DNA of 64,000 nt from Secundilactobacillus kimchicus JCM 15530 (GCF_001433995.1 NZ_AZCX01000001.1:124001-188000), one strand, 5' to 3'. Counted from the stretch's first letter, positions 26,731 to 37,459 are shown. Made by a program: numbers and translations. The notes: generated from the sequence alone by a model not told the origin.

Positions 26731-29142
26731 ATGAAAATTTCTTACAACTGGCTCAAAGAATATATGACCATCAATATTTCAGCAAAGGATCTTGCTGAAA
26801 AAATCGAACGTGGTGCCGTGGAAGTTGATACTGTCACGAAACCAAGCGATGGTTTAAAGAAAATCGTCGTGGGGAAAATTATCTCGATGACACCGCACCC
26901 TGACTCTGACCATTTACAGGTTTGCCAAGTCGACATTGGCGAAGAGGAATTATCTCAGATCGTATGCGGGGCCCCAAACGTGGAAGTTGGCAAAAAAGTC
27001 ATCGTGGCATTACCTGGCTCGCGAATCGGCGATAACGTTAAAATTAAGCGGTCTAAAATGCGCGGTGTCCTCTCTAACGGTATGATTTGTGCCTTAGATG
27101 AGATTGGATTCCCGAAAGACGTTGTGCCTAAGGAGTGGGCCGATGGCATTTACTTCCTTGAAGATGACGCTGAGATTGGGGAACCGGTATTTGGCTATCT
27201 CGGGATGGATGATGATCTCATTGACGTCGATGTGACACCTAACCGTGGCGATATGTTGAGTGTGTATGGGACAGCTTATGATGTTGCGGCCCTTTTGGAC
27301 GTTCCGCTGACACTCACTCACCCAAATCTTCAAGAAGTTGCTACGCTGGCGAGCGATGCGTTAATCGCAAAAGCTGATCAAGCGGTGGCGCCAATCTATA
27401 AGATGCGGTTAGTTAAAAACGTCAAAATTGCACCTAGCCCAACCTGGTTACAAATTAAGTTATGGAATGCGGGAATTAGACCCATTAACAATGTGGTGGA
27501 CGCCACAAACTACATCTTACTCAAGTATGGTCAACCGCTTCACGCTTTTGACTTTGATAAGATCAGTGGTAATACGATTGAAGCCCGAATGGCGCAACCA
27601 GGAGAACAGTTGACGACATTAGATGAAGAAGCTCGGGATTTGGATCAAAACGACATTGTCATTGCGGATGCTAATGGACCAATCGCTTTGGCTGGTGTAA
27701 TGGGTGGTTTAAACTCCGAAATTTCAGATGCAACCACGACGGTCGCTATTGAATCTGCCGTATTTGACGCCACCACCATCCGCAAAACAGCTCAACGCCA
27801 TAATTTGCATACTAGTGCCGCCCAGCATTTTGAACGTGGTGTCAACCGTGGCGGAGTTGAAGAAGCCGCTGATGCCGCTGCTCAATTAATGGCAGAGCTA
27901 GCGTCTGGTGAAGTTCAACAAGGTATTGTCACCGCTACAGATCAAGCAGTTGAACCTGTTAAGGTTAGTGTCACGCTTGCTCGAATCAATCACGTTTTAG
28001 GCACGACGTTGTCAACGCCGACCGTAACGGATATTTTTAACCGGCTTGGATTTGGGGTTACGGTTGAAAACGATACTTTTATGGTAACGGTTCCGGCTCG
28101 ACGTTGGGATATTCATATTGAAGCTGATTTATTAGAAGAAGTCGCCCGAATTTATGGTTACGACGAAATTCCAGCGACCTTACCAGGCGGTCCAGCGACT
28201 CCGGGCGCCTTGACTGAAAAGCAAAAGCTTATTCGCTCTTCACGGTCAATCATGGAAGCGGCCGGTTTAAACCAGGCGATTTCGTACTCTCTCACCACAG
28301 AGGGAAAAGCTGGTCAGTTCATGATGAAAGAAAGTCATAAGACTGATCTTAGCTGGCCAATGACCCTCGACCATGCCACCCTACGGATGAACTTGATTAG
28401 CGGTTTGTTAGATGATGTCGCTTACAACAACGCGCGGCGTGTGCAAGACGTTGCGCTCTATGAACAAGGTCGCGTTTTCTACCGGGAAGAGGAGCAAGTT
28501 CGACCAAGCGAAGAAGACCATATTGCAGGCGCAATCAGTGGTCGTCTCGTCCCAACTAACTGGCAGGATGCCAAAGGCCAACCCGTTGATTTTTATGAAC
28601 TTAAAGGAATCGTTGATGTTTTCTTGAAGAACTTGGCGGTTGCCGGTGATGTTCGTTATGAAGCTACAGACCGATACCCGGAACTTCATCCTGGTCGAAC
28701 AGCTGACATTTTTGTTCATGATCACTACATTGGGTTCATTGGCCAAGTGCATCCATCAACGGCTGCCGCGTATAAGATCAATCCAACTTACGTCTTTGAA
28801 CTGAACTTGGAAGCATTGATTGAAATGCCAAAGGACGTGAACCAATACGTTCCAATTTCTAAGTTCCCAGCTGTTTCACGCGATATTGCAATGTTGGTTG
28901 ATGATCAAGTAACGAACGAAGAAGTGGTGGCCACAATCAAAAAGCGGGGCGGTGCCTATCTCAAAAACGTTGCCCTATTCGACGTTTACGAAGGTGCCCA
29001 CGTTCCAGAAGGTAAGCGTTCGCTTGCTTATACGCTGACCTATCAAAATCCGGAAACAACGCTGACAGATGATGAAGTCAATCAAGCTTTTGAGAAGGTT
29101 GAAAAACAGTTGAAAGAGCAACTCAACGCCGAAATCCGGTAA
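26731..29142 (+). CDS. pheT: Phenylalanyl-tRNA synthetase beta subunit
   Basis: 803 aa. An N-terminal tRNA-binding (EMAP-like) domain (about 40-150), B3/B4 editing domain with GGLNSEISDATTTVAIESAVFD, B5 domain, core-like domain and a C-terminal ferredoxin-fold anticodon-binding domain (SKFPAVSRDIAMLVDD) are in the normal order. It shares the pheST transcript, which ends at a terminator shortly after the stop. Confidence 0.98.
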   Translation: MKISYNWLKEYMTINISAKDLAEKIERGAVEVDTVTKPSDGLKKIVVGKIISMTPHPDSDHLQVCQVDIGEEELSQIVCGAPNVEVGKKVIVALPGSRIGDNVKIKRSKMRGVLSNGMICALDEIGFPKDVVPKEWADGIYFLEDDAEIGEPVFGYLGMDDDLIDVDVTPNRGDMLSVYGTAYDVAALLDVPLTLTHPNLQEVATLASDALIAKADQAVAPIYKMRLVKNVKIAPSPTWLQIKLWNAGIRPINNVVDATNYILLKYGQPLHAFDFDKISGNTIEARMAQPGEQLTTLDEEARDLDQNDIVIADANGPIALAGVMGGLNSEISDATTTVAIESAVFDATTIRKTAQRHNLHTSAAQHFERGVNRGGVEEAADAAAQLMAELASGEVQQGIVTATDQAVEPVKVSVTLARINHVLGTTLSTPTVTDIFNRLGFGVTVENDTFMVTVPARRWDIHIEADLLEEVARIYGYDEIPATLPGGPATPGALTEKQKLIRSSRSIMEAAGLNQAISYSLTTEGKAGQFMMKESHKTDLSWPMTLDHATLRMNLISGLLDDVAYNNARRVQDVALYEQGRVFYREEEQVRPSEEDHIAGAISGRLVPTNWQDAKGQPVDFYELKGIVDVFLKNLAVAGDVRYEATDRYPELHPGRTADIFVHDHYIGFIGQVHPSTAAAYKINPTYVFELNLEALIEMPKDVNQYVPISKFPAVSRDIAMLVDDQVTNEEVVATIKKRGGAYLKNVALFDVYEGAHVPEGKRSLAYTLTYQNPETTLTDDEVNQAFEKVEKQLKEQLNAEIR

Positions 29143-29148
29143 ATGCCG

Positions 29149-29178
29149 AAGCGTTCACAAGCTGTGGACGCTTTTTGG
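29149..29178 (+). terminator. Terminator after pheT
   Basis: AGCGTTCAC pairs with GTGGACGCT (one wobble pair), followed by TTTTT. Confidence 0.8.
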
Positions 29179-29212
29179 CTGTTAACATTTCCTTGAATTT
29201 CTGGGTTTCCTA

Positions 29213-29241
29213 CTGCAAATCCCGGTTTTTTTCGGTATAAT
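29213..29241 (+). promoter_or_regulatory. Promoter of mltG
   Basis: A perfect -10 TATAAT (29236-29241) with a weak -35 CTGCAA (29213-29218) at 17 bases. Confidence 0.55.
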
Positions 29242-29279
29242 GTAGCAGATTATAATCAAATGGAACGGGGGAAACACTT

Positions 29280-30416
29280 TTGGATAACGGGAACGAACCA
29301 ACGTCTCGGCAAACAAACGCACCAAAGAAACCTTCAACGGGTCGAAAAATTATTATTGGTGTCGTGAGCGTCCTGGTTTTATTGGTAGTGGCGATTGGCA
29401 TTGCCTTTTACCAGTACTTTCAGTCGGCGCTAAAACCATTGAACCCGAATAGCAACGAGGTGGTTCAAGTTGATATTCCAATGGGCGCGTCAAATAAAAA
29501 AATCGGCTCAATTTTACAAGACGATAAAATCGTCAAGAGCGGGATGGTCTTCAACTATTACGTGAAGTCACATAACTTTTCTGATTTTAGAGCGGGTTAT
29601 TACCAACTCAAACCGTCAATGACGCTCAACCAAATTGCGAAGGAACTGCAAAAGGGTGGTTCTAGTGAACCAATTCAAAGCCAACGCGGTAAAGTGCTCA
29701 TTCAGGAAGGGGCTACCGTGGAAAATGTGGCAGATACAATCTCGTCACAAACTGATTTTAGTCGCAGTGAATTCATTAACTTAATGAAAAACCAAAGTTA
29801 TATGAAACAACTTGCGGCAAAGTATCCGAAATTACTGAAGTCAACGATGGCCGGCAAAGACGTTCGTTATCGTTTGGAAGGCTACTTGTATCCTGCAACC
29901 TATACAGTCAGCAAGAACATGTCATTAAAACGACTTGTTGACTCAATGGTCGCTCAGACAAACGTTGAGCTGGCGCCATATTTCAAGACTATTAGTAAAA
30001 AACACATGACGATTCAGCAGGTTTTGACCCTTTCCTCGTTGGTTGAACGTGAAGGTGTCAGCACCAAGGACCGGCGTAAGATAGCAGGCGTATTCTTAAA
30101 CCGAATTGCGGCGAACATGCCACTTCAGTCTGATATTTCTGTTTTATACGCAATCAATAAGCATAAAAAGAATTTGTCGATGAAAGACTTGCAAAGCAAT
30201 TCGCCTTACAACCTTTACAAAAATGCTGGATATGGTCCCGGGCCATTTAACAATCCTAGCTTAGATTCAATTAAGGCGGTTTTAAATCCGTCAGAACGCA
30301 GTGAGGGTTACCTTTACTTTGTTGCCAATACGAAAACGGGTAAGATTTATTACTCTAAAACGTTAGACGAACACAATCAAAAAGCCGGCAACCTACAATC
30401 GGTTAATGGTGACTGA
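29280..30416 (+). CDS. mltG: Endolytic murein transglycosylase MltG
   Basis: 378 aa from TTG 29280, with GGGGGA upstream. A short cytoplasmic N-terminus, one TM at about 23-45 ([20 protein letters not shown]), then an extracellular LysM-like region and the YceG domain. LSSLVEREG carries the catalytic Glu. MltG cleaves nascent glycan strands and works with the elongation machinery. Immediately upstream of udk and greA, its usual neighbours. Confidence 0.95.
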   Translation: MDNGNEPTSRQTNAPKKPSTGRKIIIGVVSVLVLLVVAIGIAFYQYFQSALKPLNPNSNEVVQVDIPMGASNKKIGSILQDDKIVKSGMVFNYYVKSHNFSDFRAGYYQLKPSMTLNQIAKELQKGGSSEPIQSQRGKVLIQEGATVENVADTISSQTDFSRSEFINLMKNQSYMKQLAAKYPKLLKSTMAGKDVRYRLEGYLYPATYTVSKNMSLKRLVDSMVAQTNVELAPYFKTISKKHMTIQQVLTLSSLVEREGVSTKDRRKIAGVFLNRIAANMPLQSDISVLYAINKHKKNLSMKDLQSNSPYNLYKNAGYGPGPFNNPSLDSIKAVLNPSERSEGYLYFVANTKTGKIYYSKTLDEHNQKAGNLQSVNGD

Positions 30417-30432
30417 AAGGACTAGGAAAATC

Positions 30433-31092
30433 TTGAACCAATCAAACCCTGTTATTATTGGTGTCACCGGAGGCTCTGGAAGCGGGAAAACCTCGGTTAG
30501 CCGAGCGATTTATAACCAGTTATCTAATGAATCAATCATGATCATGCAACAAGATGCGTACTACAATGACCAGTCGTCAATGACGATGGCCGAACGCCGG
30601 GCAGTCAACTATGATCACCCACTTGCTTTTGATACGGACCTCTTGATTGAGCAGCTCAAAACGTTGCGCCAGATGAAACCGATTGAAATGCCCGTATACG
30701 ATTACACGATTTCAACTCGAAGTCAGGAAACGAAGCATCAAGAACCACGCGATGTGATTATCTTGGAGGGCATTTTGATTCTCGATGATCCTCGGTTACG
30801 TGATCTGATGGATATCAAAGTGTTCGTTGACACAGATGACGACATTCGAATTATCCGCCGCATCCAGCGAGATATTAAGGAACGAAATCGTGATTTAGAC
30901 TGGATCATTGAACAGTACTTGGCGACTGTTAAGCCAACCTATCATCAATTTGTTGAACCTACCAAACGCTATGCCGACTTAATTGTGCCTGAAGGTGGTC
31001 AAAACCAGGTTGCCATTGACGTTTTGACAACCAAAATTCGATCAATTTTAACGGGAAAAAAGAACCGTCGTCACCAAGTTGAGACAAAATAA
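30433..31092 (+). CDS. udk: Uridine kinase
   Basis: 219 aa from TTG 30433, close to AGGAAAA; an ATG at 30406 would add nine residues but overlaps mltG and lacks a ribosome binding site. Phosphorylates uridine and cytidine for pyrimidine salvage. P-loop [17 protein letters not shown], then [24 protein letters not shown] and [18 protein letters not shown]. Confidence 0.95.
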   Translation: MNQSNPVIIGVTGGSGSGKTSVSRAIYNQLSNESIMIMQQDAYYNDQSSMTMAERRAVNYDHPLAFDTDLLIEQLKTLRQMKPIEMPVYDYTISTRSQETKHQEPRDVIILEGILILDDPRLRDLMDIKVFVDTDDDIRIIRRIQRDIKERNRDLDWIIEQYLATVKPTYHQFVEPTKRYADLIVPEGGQNQVAIDVLTTKIRSILTGKKNRRHQVETK

Positions 31093-31185
31093 ACGGTTTT
31101 GAGGTTGCAAGAATATGATGACAATGTTATCGTAAGCGACAGTGTTTAAAAATCAGATTTTTAGAATAAGTAAGAGGTGTCTATT

Positions 31186-31668
31186 TTGGCTGAAGAAAAA
31201 ACTTTTCCGATGACTGCTGAAGGTAAAACAAAACTGGAAGCAGAACTTGAGGATTTAAAGTTAAATAAGCGTCCTCAAGTGGTTGAACGCATTCAAATCG
31301 CGCGAAGCTACGGGGATTTATCTGAAAATTCAGAATACGAGTCTGCAAAAGATGAACAAAGTATGCTGGAGAGTCGGATTAAAACCATTGAACACATGAT
31401 TCAATACGCAGAAGTGATTGATTCTGGACAAACTGACAAGGACGAAGTGACTGTCGGTAAAAAGGTGACTTTTAAAGAGTTACCTGATGAAGAACCAGAA
31501 GAGTACACCATTGTCGGGTCAGCGGAAGCTGACCCAATGTCTGGAAAGATTTCCAACGACTCACCGATTGCCCAAGCTTTGCTTGGACACCGGGTCAATG
31601 ACGAGGTTGTGATTCAAATTCCAGCTGGTGAAATGACCGTTAAAATTTTAACGGTCGAGCCTGTCTAA
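31186..31668 (+). CDS. greA: Transcription elongation factor GreA
   Basis: 160 aa from TTG 31186, after AAGAGGTG. Rescues backtracked RNA polymerase by stimulating transcript cleavage. The N-terminal coiled coil has the acidic tip [16 protein letters not shown], and the C-terminal FKBP-like domain has [16 protein letters not shown]. Follows mltG-udk and ends before a strong terminator. Confidence 0.97.
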   Translation: MAEEKTFPMTAEGKTKLEAELEDLKLNKRPQVVERIQIARSYGDLSENSEYESAKDEQSMLESRIKTIEHMIQYAEVIDSGQTDKDEVTVGKKVTFKELPDEEPEEYTIVGSAEADPMSGKISNDSPIAQALLGHRVNDEVVIQIPAGEMTVKILTVEPV

Positions 31669-31695
31669 TTCACAAATGACGTCAATAATGAGATG

Positions 31696-31734
31696 AAAAC
31701 GCCGTGGTCGTAAGACTAACGGCGTTTTTTATTT
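31696..31734 (+). terminator. Terminator after greA
   Basis: AAAACGCCG...CGGCGTTTT hairpin followed by TTATTT. Confidence 0.85.
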
Positions 31735-31822
31735 AGTGAGAATTCCTTGCATTTAAGTGGTCGAAGATGTTATAAATAAAGGGTAATGAAAACGCATTCA
31801 AAAAAACAAGGGAGATCGTGTC

Positions 31823-32128
31823 ATGAAAATTACGGTATCAGATCGAGCAAGCAAATGGTTCCACGAAGACATGGGGCTGGATGATGGCCGTGGTGTTCGG
31901 TTCTACGGAAAAGTATATGGGAAAACCCCCGTGCACGATGGTTTTTCACTCGCTTTAACTCCTGATGATCACCCGGAACGGGTTTATGCCGAAACCGAGA
32001 AAGACGGTATTACGTACTGGATTCCGGAATCAGACAAATGGTTCTTTGTGGGGTACGACTTGGGGATTGACTATGATCCAACGATTGACGGTCCCAAATA
32101 TGATTGGATTCAAAACGATGAGTTATAA
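31823..32128 (+). CDS. HesB/YneR family protein
   Basis: 101 aa, acidic. The fold resembles A-type iron-sulfur carriers (MKITVSDRASKWFHEDMGL), but the protein contains no cysteine at all, so it cannot hold a cluster in the usual way. YneR-like proteins without cysteines are common in lactobacilli and their role is unknown. ATG after AGGGAG. Single gene. Confidence 0.85.
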   Translation: MKITVSDRASKWFHEDMGLDDGRGVRFYGKVYGKTPVHDGFSLALTPDDHPERVYAETEKDGITYWIPESDKWFFVGYDLGIDYDPTIDGPKYDWIQNDEL

Positions 32129-32178
32129 AAAAACAGTTACCCAGACCAGTTTAAATGGTTTAAGGTAACTGTTTTTGA
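32127..32178. terminator. Bidirectional terminator between convergent genes
   Basis: AAAAACAGTTACC pairs with GGTAACTGTTTTT, giving T-runs on either strand. Serves the HesB-like gene and yfhO. Confidence 0.85.
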
Positions 32179-32180
32179 TT

Positions 32181-34835
32181 TTAGTTCTGGCGACGCTGCA
32201 GGTATCGGAAGCCGACGAATAATCCAATACCTGTGAGGCACAGAATTGTGATGATCAGACCTGGCAATAGGAGCGGCGGCCAGTACGTCAGCGAAACGGT
32301 GTGGTGCCCCTTGGATAACTTGAGCGCAACAAAGGTTTCTGCAGCTTTGTTGACCGGAACTCGATGACCATCAACCGTTGCCTGCCAACCGGTACTGTAG
32401 GGAATCGTCGTCATTAGAACGGCGCCGTTTGTCGGTGCCGTAATCGTACCGGTCAGGCTACTTTGCGAATGGTGCTGGATATTTAATGGATGAGCCTGAA
32501 GACGCTTTAAGGATTGTTCGAACTGAGGATTATTAAACTGATAAAGGGTAAAGTTTTGGAGCCAGAGTGAGCTTTTTTTCAAGTTGACTGTCAATTTGAC
32601 TCGTTTTCCCTTTTGGTGATTGGCCAAGTTGACGATAATGGTGTTGCGATAGGTTGGATACTGGCCCAACGGTTTGTCATTTAGAGTAAAACTGGCTTTA
32701 GTGTTTGAAATTGTCCCGCCTAAGGTGAGATAAAATGAATTGTTCGTCTTAGGGGTGAAGTAAAAAGTGACCGACCCTGGTTTCATAATGTTGGTCTTTT
32801 GTAAAATCGCGCCAGTCAGCTTCGTTTGTTGATTGACGTTATTGAATACAACTCGATCAAAGTTTTCAGCTGTGAACAACTGCCGATCAGCTTTACGACC
32901 AGTTAAACTCGCCCAAAGATTTGCCTGATACTGCGTCGGATCAGCACTGAAAAGGGGCCCTTTTAAACTATCAGAATCCGCAATAAAGCCCATCGGCAGA
33001 GCATTTTGGTTTTCATATGTCGTGATTGCACCGTCGTGCTTAATGGGCATGTAGCTCGCCAAATCGGGCCGCGTTGAGACGGTGAGAAGAGGGGTTTGAT
33101 TTAGCTTGTTGGGGTTTTTAGTCCCCGCGGTTGATGCCTGTTGATTAATGAAATATTTGTCGTTAAGCAGGGCATCCGATAAAACGGTACCGTTCGTGTA
33201 AGCAACGAAACCATCGCCATCCGGTGAGCCGATATTTCCCATAAATGTGACCATTGATTTTTCAAGGGTCGATGAGAAGACCGAACCACCGTTATACTGG
33301 CCGGATAGTGGATCGTTTTTCGTGCGCATGAAAGTCGGTGTTAGCCGGTATAGTCCCTTATCCCGACGAGTAACAGCATCCGTCTGGGTAGTGAGGATCT
33401 TTTGATACGTTTGATATTCTGGATTAGAGACGTAACTAATATGATTTAAACTAACAATTGCGTTGCAGCTCAATTCGACAACTGCGAACAGGAAAAAGGC
33501 GAGTTGGAAAATCTGGTGATCGTGCCGTGGCAAAGCTAGCAGACACAAAGCAGCAACAAAAAAGAGGATGCCGTAGATAAACTGTTGGTCATCTAAGAAG
33601 TCAAAGGCTTTGAGTGACAATCCGATGTAAACAAAGACAGCGCTAGCGACAATGGTGATCACTAAGATCTGTCGCAAGTTCAAAGTTAAATCCGGCTGTA
33701 AGGTATCCGCTGCCAGCCAGATGAGCCAGAAACAAACGACGAATGAAAATCGGTAAGGATACCAAATTGGGTATTGGAGTCCGTGCCAAATTAAATTAAG
33801 CGGATCAAAGCAAAGTGATAGGCCTAGGAAAAAGGTGACCAAGAGTGTTGCTAGCCATTGCCGTCGTGGCCGCCGTTTAAATAAAAGGGCGGTTAACACG
33901 CCAATCAGAACGAGACTGCCGACAAAAATATTAGGGAGGCCTTTTGGCATTTGGTTAAAATTAAAACTTCCTAAAAAGAATTTAGCCAGCATTTTGAGCG
34001 GGAAATAGTCAAATTTAAACGACCAATGAGTGACGGTGTACGTGGCCTTGCTAGACTGCAAAGCCGCCCATGTTGGTAGTAAGGTAACGGCTGCTAGACC
34101 ACCCGCAAGCAGTGAACTGCCTAGAAAGCGGATGGTCTGGCGGACGAGCGTCTGGCGGTCAGTCCATCTGCGGGTGATCTCCCAGATAAAAAACAAGCTC
34201 ACAAAGATGGCCATCATGTAAGCCATGTAATAGTTAATCACTAACGCGGCCGTCAGCCAGCCGACATACCCGCGGATTTTGCCAGTATCAATCAGGCGCA
34301 GTAGGCCAAGAATGATTAAAGGAAGCAAGATGACGGCATCAAGCCAGATTAAGTTTAACTGATTGGCAATCATCCAGCCCATCAAGGCGTAGCTGGTAGA
34401 AAAACCAAGTGTGGCCCAGCCTGTTTGGCGACCAGTTTTGAACAGAAGCCAGGTGAATGAAAGGCCTGCCGCTCCGTACTTTAAGACGGTGATTAAAAAA
34501 ATACCACTGGTTAAATTGTGGTCGGGAAAAAAGAGCAGTAACAGGTTAAACGGACTCAGTAAGTAGTAGGTCCAAGTACTGACCATTTCGCCACCCAAGG
34601 CTTTTTGGAAAGTGTAAAAAATGCCACTTGGATCGTGTAGCAGGCTATGGCGGAAATAAGCAAAAAAATCGACGTACTGTTGACCAAGGTCAACCGTTAA
34701 TAAGCTACTACTACCAAAGGGCGCCATATGGCGCGAGATAAAATACATGGTCATCACGAGCGTCGGAACTACGAAACTAAGGCCCAGTATTAGCTGTTGC
34801 CGCTGCTGCGTGGATAGATGAAAATGGAATCGCAA
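32181..34835 (-). CDS. yfhO: YfhO family multi-pass membrane protein
   Basis: 884 aa from TTG 34835, which has AGGAGG seven bases upstream. About a dozen TM segments fill residues 10-440, followed by a large extracytoplasmic region (about 455-850) and a final TM near the C-terminus (LLPGLIITILCLTGIGLFVGF). YfhO belongs to the GT-C-like group; homologues glycosylate teichoic or lipoteichoic acids, which is the likely but unproven role. Divergent from the class B PBP. Confidence 0.88.
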   Translation of the reverse strand: MRFHFHLSTQQRQQLILGLSFVVPTLVMTMYFISRHMAPFGSSSLLTVDLGQQYVDFFAYFRHSLLHDPSGIFYTFQKALGGEMVSTWTYYLLSPFNLLLLFFPDHNLTSGIFLITVLKYGAAGLSFTWLLFKTGRQTGWATLGFSTSYALMGWMIANQLNLIWLDAVILLPLIILGLLRLIDTGKIRGYVGWLTAALVINYYMAYMMAIFVSLFFIWEITRRWTDRQTLVRQTIRFLGSSLLAGGLAAVTLLPTWAALQSSKATYTVTHWSFKFDYFPLKMLAKFFLGSFNFNQMPKGLPNIFVGSLVLIGVLTALLFKRRPRRQWLATLLVTFFLGLSLCFDPLNLIWHGLQYPIWYPYRFSFVVCFWLIWLAADTLQPDLTLNLRQILVITIVASAVFVYIGLSLKAFDFLDDQQFIYGILFFVAALCLLALPRHDHQIFQLAFFLFAVVELSCNAIVSLNHISYVSNPEYQTYQKILTTQTDAVTRRDKGLYRLTPTFMRTKNDPLSGQYNGGSVFSSTLEKSMVTFMGNIGSPDGDGFVAYTNGTVLSDALLNDKYFINQQASTAGTKNPNKLNQTPLLTVSTRPDLASYMPIKHDGAITTYENQNALPMGFIADSDSLKGPLFSADPTQYQANLWASLTGRKADRQLFTAENFDRVVFNNVNQQTKLTGAILQKTNIMKPGSVTFYFTPKTNNSFYLTLGGTISNTKASFTLNDKPLGQYPTYRNTIIVNLANHQKGKRVKLTVNLKKSSLWLQNFTLYQFNNPQFEQSLKRLQAHPLNIQHHSQSSLTGTITAPTNGAVLMTTIPYSTGWQATVDGHRVPVNKAAETFVALKLSKGHHTVSLTYWPPLLLPGLIITILCLTGIGLFVGFRYLQRRQN

Positions 34836-34853
34836 AGGGAAACCTCCTGTCAA

Positions 34854-35056
34854 TTGAGACGCGATTTTATTGAATTCAACTATTCAGCATAGCATAAATG
34901 AGGGGGGCTATCCCGTAAACCTTTTTTTAAAATCCGGACGAATTGCATTGCCAGTTTTAAGAAGACGTAAATAAAGTTTTAAATGGTCATCCTAAAATGG
35001 TTTCGTAGTGAAAATTCTGGTAAAATTGAAAGGTCAGATAAGGAGCTAGTGAGAAA
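34854..35056. other. Intergenic region between yfhO and the PBP gene
   Basis: About 200 bases, AT-rich, holding divergent promoters. A TAAAAT near 35020 may be the -10 of the PBP gene. No ORF or stable hairpin was seen. Confidence 0.4.
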
Positions 35057-37126
35057 GTGAAAAATTTCTTGAATCGAATGACCAATCGTGAGACTGGTCG
35101 TCATAAAAACAACGGCGGATCTTCCATTCCGTTTCGGATGAATTTTTTATTTATTATTGTAGGGTTGCTATTTGCAGCGTTAGTTGGGCAATTAGCTTAC
35201 CTCCAGATTATTTACGGCGCCCGGTTCCAGGCGGAAGTTAACCGAACCGATAACACCGTTGAAACCAATAATGTTCAACGGGGAATGATTTTTGACTCAA
35301 CGGGTCGGGTTTTAGTCGGGAACCGAAGTCATCAAGCCATTACTTATACAAAAGGTGTTAACGTCCTGTCAACCGACATGTATAAGACGGCCAATAAACT
35401 GGGCAAGTATTTAAACGTGTCTACAGTTTCATTGACCAAGCGCAATGCGGCAGATTATTACTTAACGGATGTCAATCGGTTGAAAACGGTGGAGTCAAGC
35501 GTTCCAAACATTAAATCATTTTCGGTGAATGATCGCTATGACAAGGCACTTGACTTTGTTATCAACCATCCTAGTCGCTATCGGTTGACAGCCCAACAGC
35601 AAAATGCTGCGGCTATTTTTGCTAAAATGAGTGGGGCCTATCAGCTTTCAACCACTTATATCAAAGACCAAGGTGTGACGAATTCTGAGTTAGCCGAGGT
35701 CGGAGAGCATCTTGGTGAGTTACCAGGGGTTAAAATCGGGACGAGCTGGTCGCGGAACTATCCCTACGGTAGTTCAATTAAGAGTATTTTAGGAACGGTT
35801 TCTTCTGAAAAAGTAGGACTCCCAAGCGATCGGGTTAACCAGTTATTGTCTCAGGGCTATTCACGTAACGATTCGGTTGGTCAGAGTTACCTTGAAGAAC
35901 AGTACGAACCCGTTTTACGGGGGACAAAGTCACAGACTGAAGTTGACGTTTCTGGTACCCAGATTACGAAGGAAGTTCAGAAGTATGCAGGTCAAAAGGG
36001 AGACAACCTTCAATTGACCATTAACGCTGGGTTCCAAAAGCGACTTCAAGCTCTAGTTAAGTCGGCTGAACAAGGGGCTGGTGGGAACTCGACGGGGACC
36101 TATGCCGTTGTCATGAATCCGAATAATGGGGCGGTTATCGGAATGGCAGGAGTTGATCGTAATCCATCGTCCGGTAAGATTACCGATAACGCGTTGGGCA
36201 CTATCAATAACGCCATCACAATGGGGTCCGTTGTTAAGGGCGCTATGGTGTCCGGTGCGCTGATGTCAGGCGTTATTTCACCGTCTAATAGCACCCTGAC
36301 AGATAGCCCGATTAATGTTGGTGGGATGAAGAAGAGTTCCTGGTTTAACCACAATGGCGGATCTAACATCGCTGTGGATGCTTCTGGTGCGCTGGAAGTT
36401 TCGTCTAACTCGTACATGATGCAATTAGCGATGAAAGAGGCGGGGTACAACTACGTGCCGGGTGCCGCCCTGACCATGAACCCTAACATTTTCAACAAAT
36501 TACGCGGGTATTTTAATCAGTTCGGTCTCGGGGTCAAAACTGGTATTGATTTGCCAGGTGAGACAACGGGTCTACAAGGACCTAGCGGATTTTCTAATAT
36601 CGGGAAGGCATTGGATTTGTCGTTTGGAAACTACGATGCTTACACGACGATTCAGGTTGCGCAATACATGTCCACGATTGCTAACGGTGGCTACCGGATT
36701 CGACCACATTTAGTTTCTTCGATTCGGGGGACGAGTTCCAGTGGTGGATTAGGGGCCGTTAAGGACTCTGTTACGCCTGATGTGATGAATAAAGTTGGTT
36801 TGACTAAGGCTCAGTTGAACGTTGTTAAACAAGGACTTTACCAGGTTGTCCACGGTTCAAACCAGTACAAAACCGGGGGCGAATTATCGTCGATCAAACC
36901 AGAAATTTCGGCCAAGACTGGGACGGCGCAAACCTTCTATAAGGGCGGCGAAACAGTGACGTTGAGTTTGGCGTCTTATGCGCCGTCTAAGCATCCGCAA
37001 GTCGTTGTTGCGTTAGCCATGCCTAATCTAGGGGTTAATGCTGAAAGTAACAACATGGCCCTGGCTAAGCAAATTTATGCGGCTTATTGGAAAATGGTGG
37101 AATCCTCCTCAACAACGGCCGAATAA
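35057..37126 (+). CDS. pbp2B: Class B penicillin-binding protein (PBP2b type)
   Basis: 689 aa from GTG 35057. A transpeptidase that cross-links peptidoglycan during cell elongation. One TM anchor at about 28-52 (FLFIIVGLLFAALVGQLAYL), then the dimerisation domain (NNVQRGMIFDSTGRVL) and the transpeptidase domain. Active-site motifs are SVVK (nucleophile Ser391), SSN (449-451) and KTG (620-622). No PASTA repeats, which favours PBP2b over the divisome PBP2x. Followed by rpmG behind its own promoter region. Confidence 0.93.
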   Translation: MKNFLNRMTNRETGRHKNNGGSSIPFRMNFLFIIVGLLFAALVGQLAYLQIIYGARFQAEVNRTDNTVETNNVQRGMIFDSTGRVLVGNRSHQAITYTKGVNVLSTDMYKTANKLGKYLNVSTVSLTKRNAADYYLTDVNRLKTVESSVPNIKSFSVNDRYDKALDFVINHPSRYRLTAQQQNAAAIFAKMSGAYQLSTTYIKDQGVTNSELAEVGEHLGELPGVKIGTSWSRNYPYGSSIKSILGTVSSEKVGLPSDRVNQLLSQGYSRNDSVGQSYLEEQYEPVLRGTKSQTEVDVSGTQITKEVQKYAGQKGDNLQLTINAGFQKRLQALVKSAEQGAGGNSTGTYAVVMNPNNGAVIGMAGVDRNPSSGKITDNALGTINNAITMGSVVKGAMVSGALMSGVISPSNSTLTDSPINVGGMKKSSWFNHNGGSNIAVDASGALEVSSNSYMMQLAMKEAGYNYVPGAALTMNPNIFNKLRGYFNQFGLGVKTGIDLPGETTGLQGPSGFSNIGKALDLSFGNYDAYTTIQVAQYMSTIANGGYRIRPHLVSSIRGTSSSGGLGAVKDSVTPDVMNKVGLTKAQLNVVKQGLYQVVHGSNQYKTGGELSSIKPEISAKTGTAQTFYKGGETVTLSLASYAPSKHPQVVVALAMPNLGVNAESNNMALAKQIYAAYWKMVESSSTTAE

Positions 37127-37251
37127 AGGGTGTTAAGTAATTTTACTTAACAAATTCTAAAACAGCACTAGTAATTGTCGTTAAATAATGATAGACTATT
37201 ACGAGTTAAGGGCATTTGCCCAATATTGAGATCGAATGGGAGGTTTAGGTT

Positions 37252-37401
37252 ATGCGTGTCCACATCACTTTAGAATGTACTGAATGTCACGAACAAAATT
37301 ACTTATCTAGTAAAAACCGCCGTAACAACCCAGACCGGGTAGAACTTAAGAAGTATTGCCCGCGTCAACATAAGGTTACGTTACACAAGGAAACTAAATA
37401 A
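37252..37401 (+). CDS. rpmG: Ribosomal protein bL33
   Basis: 49 aa: [20 protein letters not shown], then basic residues to KETK. Small 50S protein. GGGAGG lies ahead of the ATG. The zinc ribbon is only partly kept: CTEC is intact but the second pair reads CPRQH, so at most three cysteines plus a possible His. This is an intermediate between zinc-binding and zinc-free L33. Followed by a terminator. Confidence 0.95.
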   Translation: MRVHITLECTECHEQNYLSSKNRRNNPDRVELKKYCPRQHKVTLHKETK

Positions 37402-37434
37402 AGGCATAGGCTAAAGGCCTGCGCCTTTTTTTAT
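37401..37434 (+). terminator. Terminator after rpmG
   Basis: AAGGCATAGGC pairs imperfectly with GCCTGCGCCTT, followed by seven T. Confidence 0.7.
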
Positions 37435-37459
37435 ACCCAAAAATATTGGAGGGGCGACG

